Shown here: positions 9,605 to 16,637 of the stretch, piece after piece
Layout: each line of letters begins with the position of its first letter
Position numbering within the stretch: the first letter of the stretch is position 1
Source: JBFLYZ01 sp040756415
GTDB taxonomy: Bacteria; Bacteroidota; Bacteroidia; JADZBD01
Assembly: GCA_040756415.1 (NCBI GenBank)
Contig: JBFLYZ010000022.1
Location: forward strand, 1 to 52,177
Direction of reading: 5' to 3'
Length of the DNA: 52,177 nt
The notes under the pieces: generated by a model
Database searches by the model: none
The model's input: only the letters and a program-made list of their open reading frames with translations
What the model was told of the DNA's origin: nothing
Translations under genes and position numbers: made by a program

Positions 9605-10276
9605 TCAGGCTGCCGGTCTTTCACCCAATCCGTATGGCCTTTGCCTGTCGGCCGGAATAAGGTACTTCCTGAACCAGTCTATGCTGAGCGCTGCCACCTC
9701 GTCAAGCTTACCGGGCTCTTCAAAGAGGTGTGAGGCCCCGCTTACGATCTCCAGTTTTTTTTCGCAGCGCAGCTCCGCATAGGCCTGCCTGTTCATTCCG
9801 ATCACCGCTTCGTCCAGGCTGCCCACTATGAGCAAGGTAGGCGTAACTACTTCCCGGAGGCCTTTTGCCAGGTCGGGGCGCCCACCGCGCGAGATTACGG
9901 CCTTGACCAGGTCGCCACGTATGGCCGCTGCCTGCAGGGCTGAGGCTGCACCCGTGCTCGCCCCGAAATACGCTATGGGCAGGTTCTTCAGGTAAGGGTC
10001 CTGGGCGGCAAAGGCGGTGACCGCTATGAGCCGCTCGGTGAGCAGGTCGATATTGAAACGGTTCTCGTACAAGCTGTCTTCCTCTTCCGTCAGCAGATCA
10101 CTCAATAAGGTAGCTATGTTCTCCCTGTTCAGCAGCTCTGCCACATAGTTGTTCCTCGGGCTGTGACGGCTGCTGCCGCTGCCGTGCGAGAAAATAACAA
10201 GCGAAGTAGCGCCCGAAGGCAGGCTCAGGCTTGCTTTCAGGTCGAACTCACCCTGCATGGGGATGCTTATGTCCAT
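9605..10276 (-). CDS. Alpha/beta hydrolase (dienelactone hydrolase-like)
   Basis: Starting at MDISIPMQ (10276) gives 223 residues. A longer open frame upstream runs through the osmC gene and is not used. A serine-hydrolase triad is visible: the nucleophile S107 in GASTG, D155 in VGSLDEAV and H183 in SGASHLF. The oxyanion-strand motif FSHGSGSS is near residue 30. The short form without a lid matches phosphoribosyltransferase-linked or DLH-like hydrolases often found beside universal stress genes. The substrate is unknown. It lies 14 bp downstream of osmC on the same strand, so the two form a likely operon. Confidence 0.85.
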   Translation of the reverse strand: MDISIPMQGEFDLKASLSLPSGATSLVIFSHGSGSSRHSPRNNYVAELLNRENIATLLSDLLTEEEDSLYENRFNIDLLTERLIAVTAFAAQDPYLKNLPIAYFGASTGAASALQAAAIRGDLVKAVISRGGRPDLAKGLREVVTPTLLIVGSLDEAVIGMNRQAYAELRCEKKLEIVSGASHLFEEPGKLDEVAALSIDWFRKYLIPADRQRPYGLGERPAA

Positions 10277-10290
10277 GGTACATTCCGGTT

Positions 10291-10701
10291 TTAGATCAAT
10301 GAGGCATTCATGGTGATCTTCATGTTCAGCGCCTTGGAAACGGGGCATTCCACGCGGGTCTTTTCGGCACATTCGGCAAAGCGCTCGCTGTTCATGCCCG
10401 GCACGCGGGCCCTGACTTCGAGATGCGATTCGGTGATATCCGTCTTTTCGAGCGTAACCGTGGAGGTTACCTCGATCACATCGGGCGTGTACCCGGCTTC
10501 GCCCAATACAAAGCTCAGTTTCATGCTGTAGCAACTGGCATGAGCTGCAGCGATCAGTTCTTCCGGATTGGTGCCCTTTTCTTCCTCAAAACGGGAACCG
10601 TATGCGTAGAATGCCTTATCGAGCACTTTGCTCCGGGCGGTAACCGTACCGCTTCCTTCCTTTCCCGGGCCGTGCCAGATGGCAGTAGATGATCTTTTCA
10701 T
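10291..10701 (-). CDS. osmC: OsmC peroxiredoxin
   Basis: The 136-residue protein carries both redox cysteines of the OsmC/Ohr family, C57 in AAHASCYSM and C119 in RVECPVSKALN. It also has the OsmC-type motif GTNPEELIAAAHA and the N-terminal WHGPGKEGSGTVT. OsmC reduces organic hydroperoxides in the cytoplasm with thiol donors. The family assignment is OsmC rather than Ohr because of the overall motif order. It is followed by an alpha/beta hydrolase and stands divergent from DUF3606, thioredoxin and HPF genes. No dyad of the type described for the stress regulon was found upstream. Confidence 0.93.
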   Translation of the reverse strand: MKRSSTAIWHGPGKEGSGTVTARSKVLDKAFYAYGSRFEEEKGTNPEELIAAAHASCYSMKLSFVLGEAGYTPDVIEVTSTVTLEKTDITESHLEVRARVPGMNSERFAECAEKTRVECPVSKALNMKITMNASLI

Positions 10702-10927
10702 TTTTTTTATTTGAAACCGCTAAGGTAATTGCGGGATCCGGTCACTTAAGAAATAATAGCCCAGCCGCCAAAAAAAATAGCCGTCATGTGCGGCAGGCAT
10801 GCCCGAGACCTGAAATTACCGGTCATGGTACCGCCTCCCGGCACGGAGAAAATATTTCCACATGCCTGCTTCAGTATTTTCCGCAAAAACGTTCGCGGTC
10901 AGCTACTTCAGCATCTGGCATTCCTAT

Positions 10928-10941
10928 TGCAATCGATTGCA
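10928..10941. repeat. Perfect 14-bp palindrome upstream of the DUF3606 gene
   Basis: TGCAATCGATTGCA is a perfect palindrome 21 bp before the ATG at 10963, between the upstream divergent region and the ribosome binding site. It does not match the TGA-N6-TCA dyads. It could be an operator for another regulator. The rest of the 10702-10962 gap shows A-rich tracts but no clear -7 box. Confidence 0.35.
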
Positions 10942-10962
10942 TTAAAAGCAGGAAGAAAGGCG

Positions 10963-11154
10963 ATGGAGCGATACATGCAGAACGGTCACCAGGCGGTTAG
11001 CCTCGACAGCATACACGATATCCTGTACTGGACGCGCGAGTTCCGCTGTACGAAGGAGGAGCTGGTAAGAGCCGTATTGGCAGTAGGGACATCGCCCGAA
11101 AAGGTACGGGAATTCCTTTATGCGCTAAAGGATCATCACCGGCCCGCAGCATAA
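10963..11154 (+). CDS. DUF3606 domain small protein
   Basis: A strong purine-rich ribosome binding site (aggaagaaagg) just before the ATG at 10963 decides this start; an upstream in-frame ATG lacks such a site. The 63-residue product has the DUF3606 pattern VSLDSIHDILYW, then TREFRCTKEELVRAVLAVG and SPEKVREFL. This is a short helical domain common in stress-related gene sets of Proteobacteria and Bacteroidota. No biochemical role is established. It precedes thioredoxin by 50 bp and may share a transcript with it and HPF. Confidence 0.75.
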   Translation: MERYMQNGHQAVSLDSIHDILYWTREFRCTKEELVRAVLAVGTSPEKVREFLYALKDHHRPAA

Positions 11155-11204
11155 CATCCCCCCTTTAGTCGTATTGTTTGCCGGGCCGATTTTAAAACAA
11201 AACC

Positions 11205-11501
11205 ATGTCTACATTTAACGAACTCATACACTCCAATCAGCCTGTGCTGGTCGACTTCTTTGCCGAGTGGTGCGGGCCGTGCAAAATGCTGGGGCCCGTT
11301 CTGAAAGAGGTCTCTTCAGAAGTGGAAGGGAAAGCGCGCATCATTAAAGTAGATGTGGACAAGAATCCGGCTGCTGCCTCAAAATACGGGATCCGTGGCG
11401 TACCTACGCTGATCCTCTTTAAAAACGGGGAAATAAAATGGAGGCAATCGGGAGTTCCTTCTAAACAAGCCCTGATCGAGACCATAACCCGCTTCTTATA
11501 A
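11205..11501 (+). CDS. trxA: Thioredoxin
   Basis: The 98-residue protein is a single thioredoxin fold with the classical active site WCGPC (C23, C26), preceded by VDFFAEWCGPC and followed by the cis-proline motif GVPTLILF. It lacks a signal peptide, so it is cytoplasmic. It reduces protein disulfides and can supply electrons to OsmC-type peroxidases, encoded divergently nearby. HPF follows after 9 bp, so the two are probably co-transcribed. Confidence 0.93.
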   Translation: MSTFNELIHSNQPVLVDFFAEWCGPCKMLGPVLKEVSSEVEGKARIIKVDVDKNPAAASKYGIRGVPTLILFKNGEIKWRQSGVPSKQALIETITRFL

Positions 11502-11510
11502 AGCAACCAC

Positions 11511-11816
11511 ATGAACATCACTATTCAATCACCAAATGTCACGATCGATGAGGCGCTTGACGCATTTATCCGCGATAAGGTCGAAAAACTGTCGCGGTTC
11601 GAGGATCGCATAGTCGCAGCCGAGGTCTTTATCAAGCTGGACCATTCAGGTACCGATGAGAACAGGGTCTGTGAAGTACGCCTCAGCGTGCCGGGTAACG
11701 ATCTTTTTGCCAAAAGCACGGCTCCCGGCTTCGAGCAGGCTATTGCCGAGACCGTTGATGCGCTGGAGCGCCAGTTGAGCAAACGTAAAACGCAATTGCA
11801 CAAGGGCAGAATGTAA
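11511..11816 (+). CDS. hpf: Ribosome hibernation factor HPF/RaiA (short form, copy 1)
   Basis: The 101-residue protein is the short HPF/YfiA family: MNITIQSPNVTIDEALDAFIRDKVEKLSRF, a basic segment near residue 85 (LERQLSKRKTQLHKG), and a central SVPGNDLFAKSTAPGFEQAI. Such proteins bind the 30S decoding centre and inactivate ribosomes in stationary phase or starvation. It follows thioredoxin by 9 bp. A second, clearly related copy lies at 51712-52017, which is unusual for one locus. Confidence 0.9.
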   Translation: MNITIQSPNVTIDEALDAFIRDKVEKLSRFEDRIVAAEVFIKLDHSGTDENRVCEVRLSVPGNDLFAKSTAPGFEQAIAETVDALERQLSKRKTQLHKGRM

Positions 11817-11851
11817 CCGCGCGAGCCGTAGCGTTTTGCCGGGTACGCCAG

Positions 11852-12247
11852 CTACTTGTAGTACGTGGGATCGCCCTTGAGGGAAGCCATCTCTTTCTTA
11901 AACCTGTCGATCAGGTCACGCTCTTCCTGCAGAACGGGCGGATACGCCTTTGCGATCATTTCCAGAATCCTGGTAAAGACGCCTTTCAGCTCAGGGCTTA
12001 AATAATGGCTGTTCAGCCTGAACTCTTTTATTGCCCAGTCGTAGGCCGTTGCGGCATCCTGCTTATCCTTATCCAGTATCTGGAAAATGATGTCGGAAAT
12101 ATCGAACGCATAATCTCCTCCCCGGAGCTCGGCAAGCACGATGTCATGGAACTTTTGCCGTTCTTCTTTCTGAACACGGCCGTCAATATGGGCAACCGCA
12201 TAAGCGAGCTGGCCTATGGCGTAATGTAGGTTTTCAAGTGGTGTCAT
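11852..12247 (-). CDS. TerB-like helical protein
   Basis: Starting at MTPLENLHYAI (12247) gives 131 residues; the upstream extension of the frame lies in the promoter region and is rejected. The central motif AVAHIDGRVQKEERQKFHDIV resembles the conserved AxxDGxxxxEE of TerB/DjlA-like acidic metal-binding helical domains. TerB proteins are linked to tellurite and general stress responses. The gene is divergent from the DoxX/universal stress operon and would share its upstream dyads. The TerB assignment rests on this motif alone and is moderate. Confidence 0.6.
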   Translation of the reverse strand: MTPLENLHYAIGQLAYAVAHIDGRVQKEERQKFHDIVLAELRGGDYAFDISDIIFQILDKDKQDAATAYDWAIKEFRLNSHYLSPELKGVFTRILEMIAKAYPPVLQEERDLIDRFKKEMASLKGDPTYYK

Positions 12248-12379
12248 GTTTAGGATGTTTTTTTGTGTCTTAACCGGATCTGTTTTGTTTAACTGTATAT
12301 GCCCCTCCCCGTATTGTCCGCAAAAACAGTGCAATGCTGATAACCGCTTGGGTCGGGGGCTTGGCGCGTTTACTTTAGG

Positions 12380-12445
12380 CAAATGTCGTCCGCAAACCCC
12401 AACCTCTACCTGATAAAGGTCAGCCGCGGGCATGAACTATATCAT
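12380..12445 (-). promoter_or_regulatory. Dyad-controlled promoter of the TerB-like gene
   Basis: Reading leftward, the proximal dyad CTGATAAAGGTCAG (12410-12423) is centred 36.5 bp before the end of the -7-like box GACATTTG (12387 down to 12380). The distal dyad ATGAACTATATCAT (12432-12445) is exactly 22 bp further upstream. The distal dyad is the core of the longer inverted repeat GGGCATGA-N6-TCATGCCC and is shared with the divergent DoxX promoter. The predicted leader is about 130 nt. Confidence 0.6.
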
Positions 12446-12497
12446 GCCCCCTGCTGAGGCTTATCATGACCCGAAAGAGGGAGCGGCCCTAATTTTG
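12432..12497 (+). promoter_or_regulatory. Dyad-controlled promoter of the DoxX/Usp operon
   Basis: The -7 box TAATTTTG (12490-12497) matches TAnnTTTG exactly. The proximal dyad CTGAGGCTTATCAT (12454-12467) is centred 36.5 bp upstream of its last base. The distal dyad ATGAACTATATCAT (12432-12445) is 22 bp further. With the TerB dyad this gives three dyads at 22-bp intervals serving two divergent promoters. The ATG at 12516 lies 19 bp after the box. Confidence 0.7.
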
Positions 12498-12515
12498 CCT
12501 TATGAACAATAGATC

Positions 12516-12947
12516 ATGCACGAGCTGATAAATAACGAATCGATGGCCGTTTTCATTGGGAGATGCTTCCTGGGGCTTCTCTTCTTTTTGCAAGGTGCTG
12601 ATGCGGTGTTCGGCATCGGGGTACGGAATGTGGTACAGGCCATAGAGGGACCCTTAGTGAGTAAAAGAATCCCCAGAGCATTGATCATTCTGGGCGCTTA
12701 TTACACTTCGTATATAGAGCTGGTTGGCGGGGCCCTGCTCATAGCCGGCCTTTTCAAATCCTATGTACTATACCTGCTTGGCCTCGATCTGCTGATGGCC
12801 TCCCTTGCATTCAGCCTCATTAAGCCCATGTGGGATATGCAGTTCGTTTTCCCCCGGCTTATTCTGCTCTTGTTCCTGCTGCTGGCGCCACCGGCATGGG
12901 ACCTGCTTTCGCTTGACCATTTGCTGTCGACACTGAAAAACAACTAA
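12516..12947 (+). CDS. DoxX-family membrane protein
   Basis: The 143-residue protein has four hydrophobic segments, about residues 11-27, 53-75, 80-100 and 108-125. It has the DoxX-like features GRCFLGLLFFLQGADAVFG at the start and YIELVGGALLIAGLF in the second helix. DoxX proteins are quinone- or redox-associated membrane proteins of poorly defined function. The gene leads an operon with another membrane protein, a universal stress protein and a conserved hypothetical. It is preceded by a promoter of the tandem-dyad class. Confidence 0.75.
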   Translation: MHELINNESMAVFIGRCFLGLLFFLQGADAVFGIGVRNVVQAIEGPLVSKRIPRALIILGAYYTSYIELVGGALLIAGLFKSYVLYLLGLDLLMASLAFSLIKPMWDMQFVFPRLILLLFLLLAPPAWDLLSLDHLLSTLKNN

Positions 12948-12957
12948 AAAAACACGT

Positions 12958-13266
12958 ATGGATACCCTCATCCGATCACATGCCGTAAGGGCGACTGAAG
13001 CAGAAGCCAGTATCAAAAGCGAAGACTTCTGGAAACAAATGGAGGCGAACCGCTTCGGCATCATACCCCTGCTGCTGGTGGCGATAGCCTGCATCAGCGG
13101 CCTGGCTGCCGCGGTGGCCGTACAAAAGAGCGATGCCGCGCTGCTTGCGGTTTCCGTTTCCGCGGTACTGGTAGAGGTGCTGGTCATAGCCCTTGCTCCC
13201 ATGCGCGCGGTCTTCCGTGTAAGCGCAGCGGCCCTGTTCATCGATCTGCTCATCTTTATTCTCTAG
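12958..13266 (+). CDS. Small inner-membrane protein (unknown)
   Basis: This 102-residue protein has a polar N-terminus of about 33 residues and then two or three hydrophobic segments, GIIPLLLVAIACISGLAAAV, LLAVSVSAVLVEVLVIALAP and a C-terminal VSAAALFIDLLIFIL. No family motif is recognised. It starts 10 bp after the DoxX-like gene and ends 3 bp before the universal stress gene, so it is an operon member and likely translated with them. Confidence 0.7.
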   Translation: MDTLIRSHAVRATEAEASIKSEDFWKQMEANRFGIIPLLLVAIACISGLAAAVAVQKSDAALLAVSVSAVLVEVLVIALAPMRAVFRVSAAALFIDLLIFIL

Positions 13267-13269
13267 GCC

Positions 13270-14094
13270 ATGAAAACCCTGCTCGTACCGATCGACTTTT
13301 CAGAGCCTGCGCTCAACGCCATGCGTTACGCAGCCGGTATGGCCATGGCAACGGGGGCCGGGGTCACCCTGCTTCACGCCTATCATGTACCCGTTCCCGC
13401 CAACGGGGAGCCGATGGCGGTCCTTAGCGCTGACGAGATTGAAGCGGGCCTCCGTGACCAGTTACAAAAGCTCGAGCGGGAAATACAAGGGCTGACCTCA
13501 GGAAAAGTACAGGTTAGGTCAGAGGTCAGGGCCGGCTTTGCCGTAGAAGAGATCCTGGATGCCTCGAAACAGCATGAGGTTGACCTGATCGTGATGGGCA
13601 TTACCGGTGCAGGCAGGATCAGCCGGGCTCTCCTGGGAAGCAACAGCGCTTCGGTGCTGAGAAAGGCCGCAGTCCCGGTACTGATCGTTCCGGCCGAGGC
13701 CAGGTTCAGCAAAATCAAAACCATTGTACTGGCATATGATTACAGCAAACCACTGCCAGCGCAGGTAGTGGACCGGATAAAGGGCATGGCAGAGCTTTTC
13801 AGCGCGCGCCTGCTTGTCCTTGACGTGGTGCGGCCGCAGAGCATACCTACGATGGAAAATGCCGTGGCCGGTGTGCAACTGGAAAATTCGTTTCGAACAA
13901 TCGAACATCAGTTGTATTTTCCCGCTTCCGATGATGTGATCGGGGAGATCAGCGCATTCTCAGGCAAGCACCAGGCCGATCTGCTGATCATGCTCCCGCA
14001 CAGGCATACCTTGCTGAGCAGGCTGTTTCAACCGGGTAATACCAGGCAAATGGCCTTTCACACGCACCTGCCATTACTTTCATTACACGAATAA
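13270..14094 (+). CDS. Tandem universal stress protein (UspA family)
   Basis: The 274-residue protein has two Usp domains. The first starts MKTLLVPIDFSEPALNAMRY and contains the ATP-binding signature G-x2-G-x9-G-S (GITGAGRISRALLGSN) followed by VPVLIVP. The second, after about residue 145, is degenerate and lacks this signature. Usp proteins bind ATP or AMP and support survival under starvation, oxygen limitation or oxidative stress. It is the third gene of the dyad-controlled operon starting at 12516, 3 bp after the preceding stop. Two further tandem Usp genes lie at 28799-30560. Confidence 0.92.
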   Translation: MKTLLVPIDFSEPALNAMRYAAGMAMATGAGVTLLHAYHVPVPANGEPMAVLSADEIEAGLRDQLQKLEREIQGLTSGKVQVRSEVRAGFAVEEILDASKQHEVDLIVMGITGAGRISRALLGSNSASVLRKAAVPVLIVPAEARFSKIKTIVLAYDYSKPLPAQVVDRIKGMAELFSARLLVLDVVRPQSIPTMENAVAGVQLENSFRTIEHQLYFPASDDVIGEISAFSGKHQADLLIMLPHRHTLLSRLFQPGNTRQMAFHTHLPLLSLHE

Positions 14095-14104
14095 AATCAT
14101 ACAT

Positions 14105-14488
14105 ATGAAAATCACGATCAACGACCACCGGAAGATCTTCGCGATCCAGAAAGAGTTCAACGAGTTATTCCCTTATCTCAAGCTGGAGTTTTTTGCCCGC
14201 CCGCATAAGACGGGAGGCGCATCGTCAAAAAAAATGATGAAGCATTCGGCCAAAACGCTCGGCCAGTGCCGGGTGATCCATAACAAAGGCGTGTTGAGCA
14301 TCAGCGGGAACATGACGGTGGCAGACCTGGAACAGAGCTTCAGGGATATATACGGATTGTCCGTACAGGTATTCCGAAGATCGGGCAGGGTATGGCTGGA
14401 GACCACAAAAACAGATGGCTGGACCCTGGAAGAACAGAACAGGCACGGCCAGGAACTGACCGAAGGATTGAGGCTCTCCCAGGAATAG
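14105..14488 (+). CDS. Conserved hypothetical protein of the stress operon
   Basis: The 127-residue soluble protein has no domain I can name. It has a basic central segment (GGASSKKMMKHSAKTLGQCR) followed by GVLSISGNMTVADLEQSF and a well-ordered GLSVQVFRRSGRVWLET-TKTDGWTLEEQN motif that looks conserved. It starts 10 bp after the universal stress gene, so it is the last gene of that operon. The sequence gives no evidence for a catalytic role. The gene is convergent with the rhodanese gene, and the 33 bp between them hold no clear terminator. Confidence 0.7.
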   Translation: MKITINDHRKIFAIQKEFNELFPYLKLEFFARPHKTGGASSKKMMKHSAKTLGQCRVIHNKGVLSISGNMTVADLEQSFRDIYGLSVQVFRRSGRVWLETTKTDGWTLEEQNRHGQELTEGLRLSQE

Positions 14489-14521
14489 CAACTCCGGGGC
14501 GTCCCTCTCCATGTCTTAATT

Positions 14522-14908
14522 TTATTTTGCGCGCGTAACCGGCAAGCCCTCTTTTTCCCAGGCCAGTATGCCTCCTTCGAGGTTGTAGACCTGTTTAAAG
14601 CCTGCCTCCTTCATGATCTCCTGCGCTGAAGCGCTCCTCCTGCCCGACCGGCAATAAACGTAATAGGCCTTGTTCTTATCCAGGGCGCTTACCTGTGTAT
14701 TGAAATCCGCAGACTGCACATCCATATTCACAGCCCCCTCTATATGTCCTTCCGCGAATTCTTCGGGCGTTCTTACATCGAGCAGGAAAGCATTTTCCGC
14801 TTTCAGTTTCTCACTGAACTCTTTTGGGGCAAGGTGATCTTCAGAAGTACAGGAGGCCAGCAGAAGAAGCAGGCAGGCACCCCGTAAAAAAAGCATGATT
14901 TTTTTCAT
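14522..14908 (-). CDS. Rhodanese-like lipoprotein
   Basis: The ATG at 14908 gives a 128-residue protein with a lipoprotein signal ending LLLASC (C20) and one rhodanese domain. The domain has DVRTPEEFAEGHIEGAVN and the active-site loop CRSGRRS (C86). Rhodaneses transfer sulfane sulfur; a periplasmic lipoprotein form may act in envelope sulfur or thiol chemistry. A longer in-frame extension upstream overlaps the kinase gene and lacks a signal, so it is rejected. It lies 52 bp downstream of the histidine kinase gene and could share its transcript. A weak -7-like GAAATTTG at 14936-14929 may also serve it. Confidence 0.85.
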   Translation of the reverse strand: MKKIMLFLRGACLLLLLASCTSEDHLAPKEFSEKLKAENAFLLDVRTPEEFAEGHIEGAVNMDVQSADFNTQVSALDKNKAYYVYCRSGRRSASAQEIMKEAGFKQVYNLEGGILAWEKEGLPVTRAK

Positions 14909-14960
14909 TTTCGTTCTTTTAACGGTTACAAATTTCGGATTTTTCAGAATCTGCGGCTTG

Positions 14961-16169
14961 TTATCGGTTTCCCGCGGGCAGGTACACGGTGAATAGGGTG
15001 CCAAGTCCCAGCTCGCTGCTGAAGCTAATCTTCCCCCCAAGCATCTCCACATATTTGGCAACGATATTCAGGCCTAGGCCTGTACCCTGAATGTTGGTGG
15101 CATTCTGCGCCCTGAAGAACCGGTCGAAAATATAGTTCTGGTCCTCTTGCGATATGCCTATACCCCGGTCCTTTACCGTAAGCTCCAGCCCGGATGTACT
15201 GACGGTGGTCGTTATGTCGATGGATTTGCCTTCTGCCGAGAATTTAATGGCGTTGGATACAAGATTGAAGAGTATATGCTTGAATACTTTTTTATCCGTA
15301 CGATACTCCTGGCCGCCCATATGCGCGTAAACAAGCTGCTGGCCCTCGCGGGCTATCCCCTGCATTTCCTTCATAATGTCCGCCACAAATTCGGGCAGGG
15401 AAACCCGCTCCGGTCTCAGCATTACTTTCCCTTCCTCCAGCTTGCTTACCGAAAGCACATCGTTTATAATATCCGTTAAGCCGTTTACGGATGATTTGAT
15501 ACGATCAATATGTTTAAGCTGTTTTTCCTTGTCGTTCAGCTCCATATACTGGCGGATCAGCGCCAGGGAAGACAGTATGGCGGCCAGCGGAGTACGGAAC
15601 TCGTGCGATGCCATGGAAACAAAGCGGGACTTAAGATCGTTCAGGTCCTTTTCCTTTTTAAGCGCCTGCTCAAGCTCCTTCTGGGTCTTGTTCAACTGTG
15701 CCACCGCTTCTTCCAGGATCAGCGTTCTTTCTTTAACGCGCCTTTCCAGGTCGGCATTCAGCGCTTTTATCTCCTTCACATGATTGGCGTTAGCAACACT
15801 GTACCGGATAGCGTTCTCCAGCGTGCGGGCCGACAGGTTACCCTTTTCCAGGTAATCAGCCGCACCGGCTTTCAGGGCCAGGTTATCGGCCTCCCTGTTG
15901 TTCTGACCGGTCAGCAGGATCAGCGGCTCTTCACAACCCCGCTTTATGGCTTCGCGTATCAGCTCGTCTCCCGTACGGGCTCCCAGCCGGTAATCTACCA
16001 GGTAAACATCATGCTTTTTTTCAAGTATCCTCTTCAGCCCATCGTCAAAAGAAGGCACCCATTCAAGCACATACTTTCCCGGAGGGAGATCCTCCAATAG
16101 GTCGCGCGTGAGGAAATAGTCTTCCTCATCGTCATCGATCATCAGTATGCGTATCTTATCAGGGAACAT
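14961..16169 (-). CDS. Hybrid histidine kinase with N-terminal receiver
   Basis: The 402-residue protein starts with a receiver domain: the acidic pair at IDDDEED, phospho-acceptor D59 in YLVDYR, T88 in LLTGQ and K109. A coiled-coil linker covers about residues 128-180. A HisKA domain follows with H189 in MASHEFRTPLA, then a HATPase domain with NLVSNAIKF, DRGIGIS and GTGLGLNIV. It has no membrane segment, so it is cytoplasmic. A receiver-first kinase relays a signal, probably from the receiver-only protein and the PAS kinase encoded just upstream on this strand, 21 bp away. The output could be the receiver-Crp regulator at 25000; that pairing is inferred. Confidence 0.92.
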   Translation of the reverse strand: MFPDKIRILMIDDDEEDYFLTRDLLEDLPPGKYVLEWVPSFDDGLKRILEKKHDVYLVDYRLGARTGDELIREAIKRGCEEPLILLTGQNNREADNLALKAGAADYLEKGNLSARTLENAIRYSVANANHVKEIKALNADLERRVKERTLILEEAVAQLNKTQKELEQALKKEKDLNDLKSRFVSMASHEFRTPLAAILSSLALIRQYMELNDKEKQLKHIDRIKSSVNGLTDIINDVLSVSKLEEGKVMLRPERVSLPEFVADIMKEMQGIAREGQQLVYAHMGGQEYRTDKKVFKHILFNLVSNAIKFSAEGKSIDITTTVSTSGLELTVKDRGIGISQEDQNYIFDRFFRAQNATNIQGTGLGLNIVAKYVEMLGGKISFSSELGLGTLFTVYLPAGNR

Positions 16170-16190
16170 GATCGGATCGCCAGCAGCGAT

Positions 16191-16637
16191 CTATTTTTGT
16201 GTGCCGGGCAGATCAACGATCTCCAGCCAATACTTATTCAGCGCTTTCATCACATCCACCATAGCGCTGAACGTGACCGGTTTGGTTATATACGAATTCA
16301 CGCCCAGGTTATAGGTCTTCAGTATATCCTCCTCGGCCTTTGAAGTGGTCAGGATAATAATGGGTATGGCGCGCAGTTTTTTATCCTCCTTTATCTCCTT
16401 GAGCGCTTCGCGGCCGTCCTTCTTCGGCATATTCAGGTCAAGCAGGATGAGACCGGGCTTGGGATATTTTTTTCTGTCCGCGAAGCGGCCTTTATTATGC
16501 AGGTACTGCATCAGCTCTTCACCGTTCTCTACCTCCTGTATCTTGTTCTTGAGACGGCTTTCCTGCAAGGCATCGATAATGAGCATACGATCCTCTGCAT
16601 CATCATCAGCCAGCAGTATTTCTATGTTACCTTTCAT
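16191..16637 (-). CDS. Single-domain response regulator (Rcp1-like)
   Basis: The 148-residue protein is a lone receiver of the Rcp1/CheY-like class. It has acidic residues at LLADDDAED, phospho-acceptor D67 in LLDLNMPKKDG, T97 or T98 in ILTTS, and K119 in YITKP. No output domain exists, so it acts as a phosphate shuttle. Its start overlaps the stop of the PAS kinase by four bases (ATGA), so the two are translationally coupled. The receiver-kinase follows it. Together they form a three-gene phosphorelay. Confidence 0.92.
   Translation of the reverse strand: MKGNIEILLADDDAEDRMLIIDALQESRLKNKIQEVENGEELMQYLHNKGRFADRKKYPKPGLILLDLNMPKKDGREALKEIKEDKKLRAIPIIILTTSKAEEDILKTYNLGVNSYITKPVTFSAMVDVMKALNKYWLEIVDLPGTQK

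Noticed and set aside
10702..10962. A tandem-dyad promoter for osmC or DUF3606/thioredoxin
   Set aside because: No TGA-N6-TCA at the required 36.5-bp distance and no partner dyad was found, so these genes were left out of the regulon.
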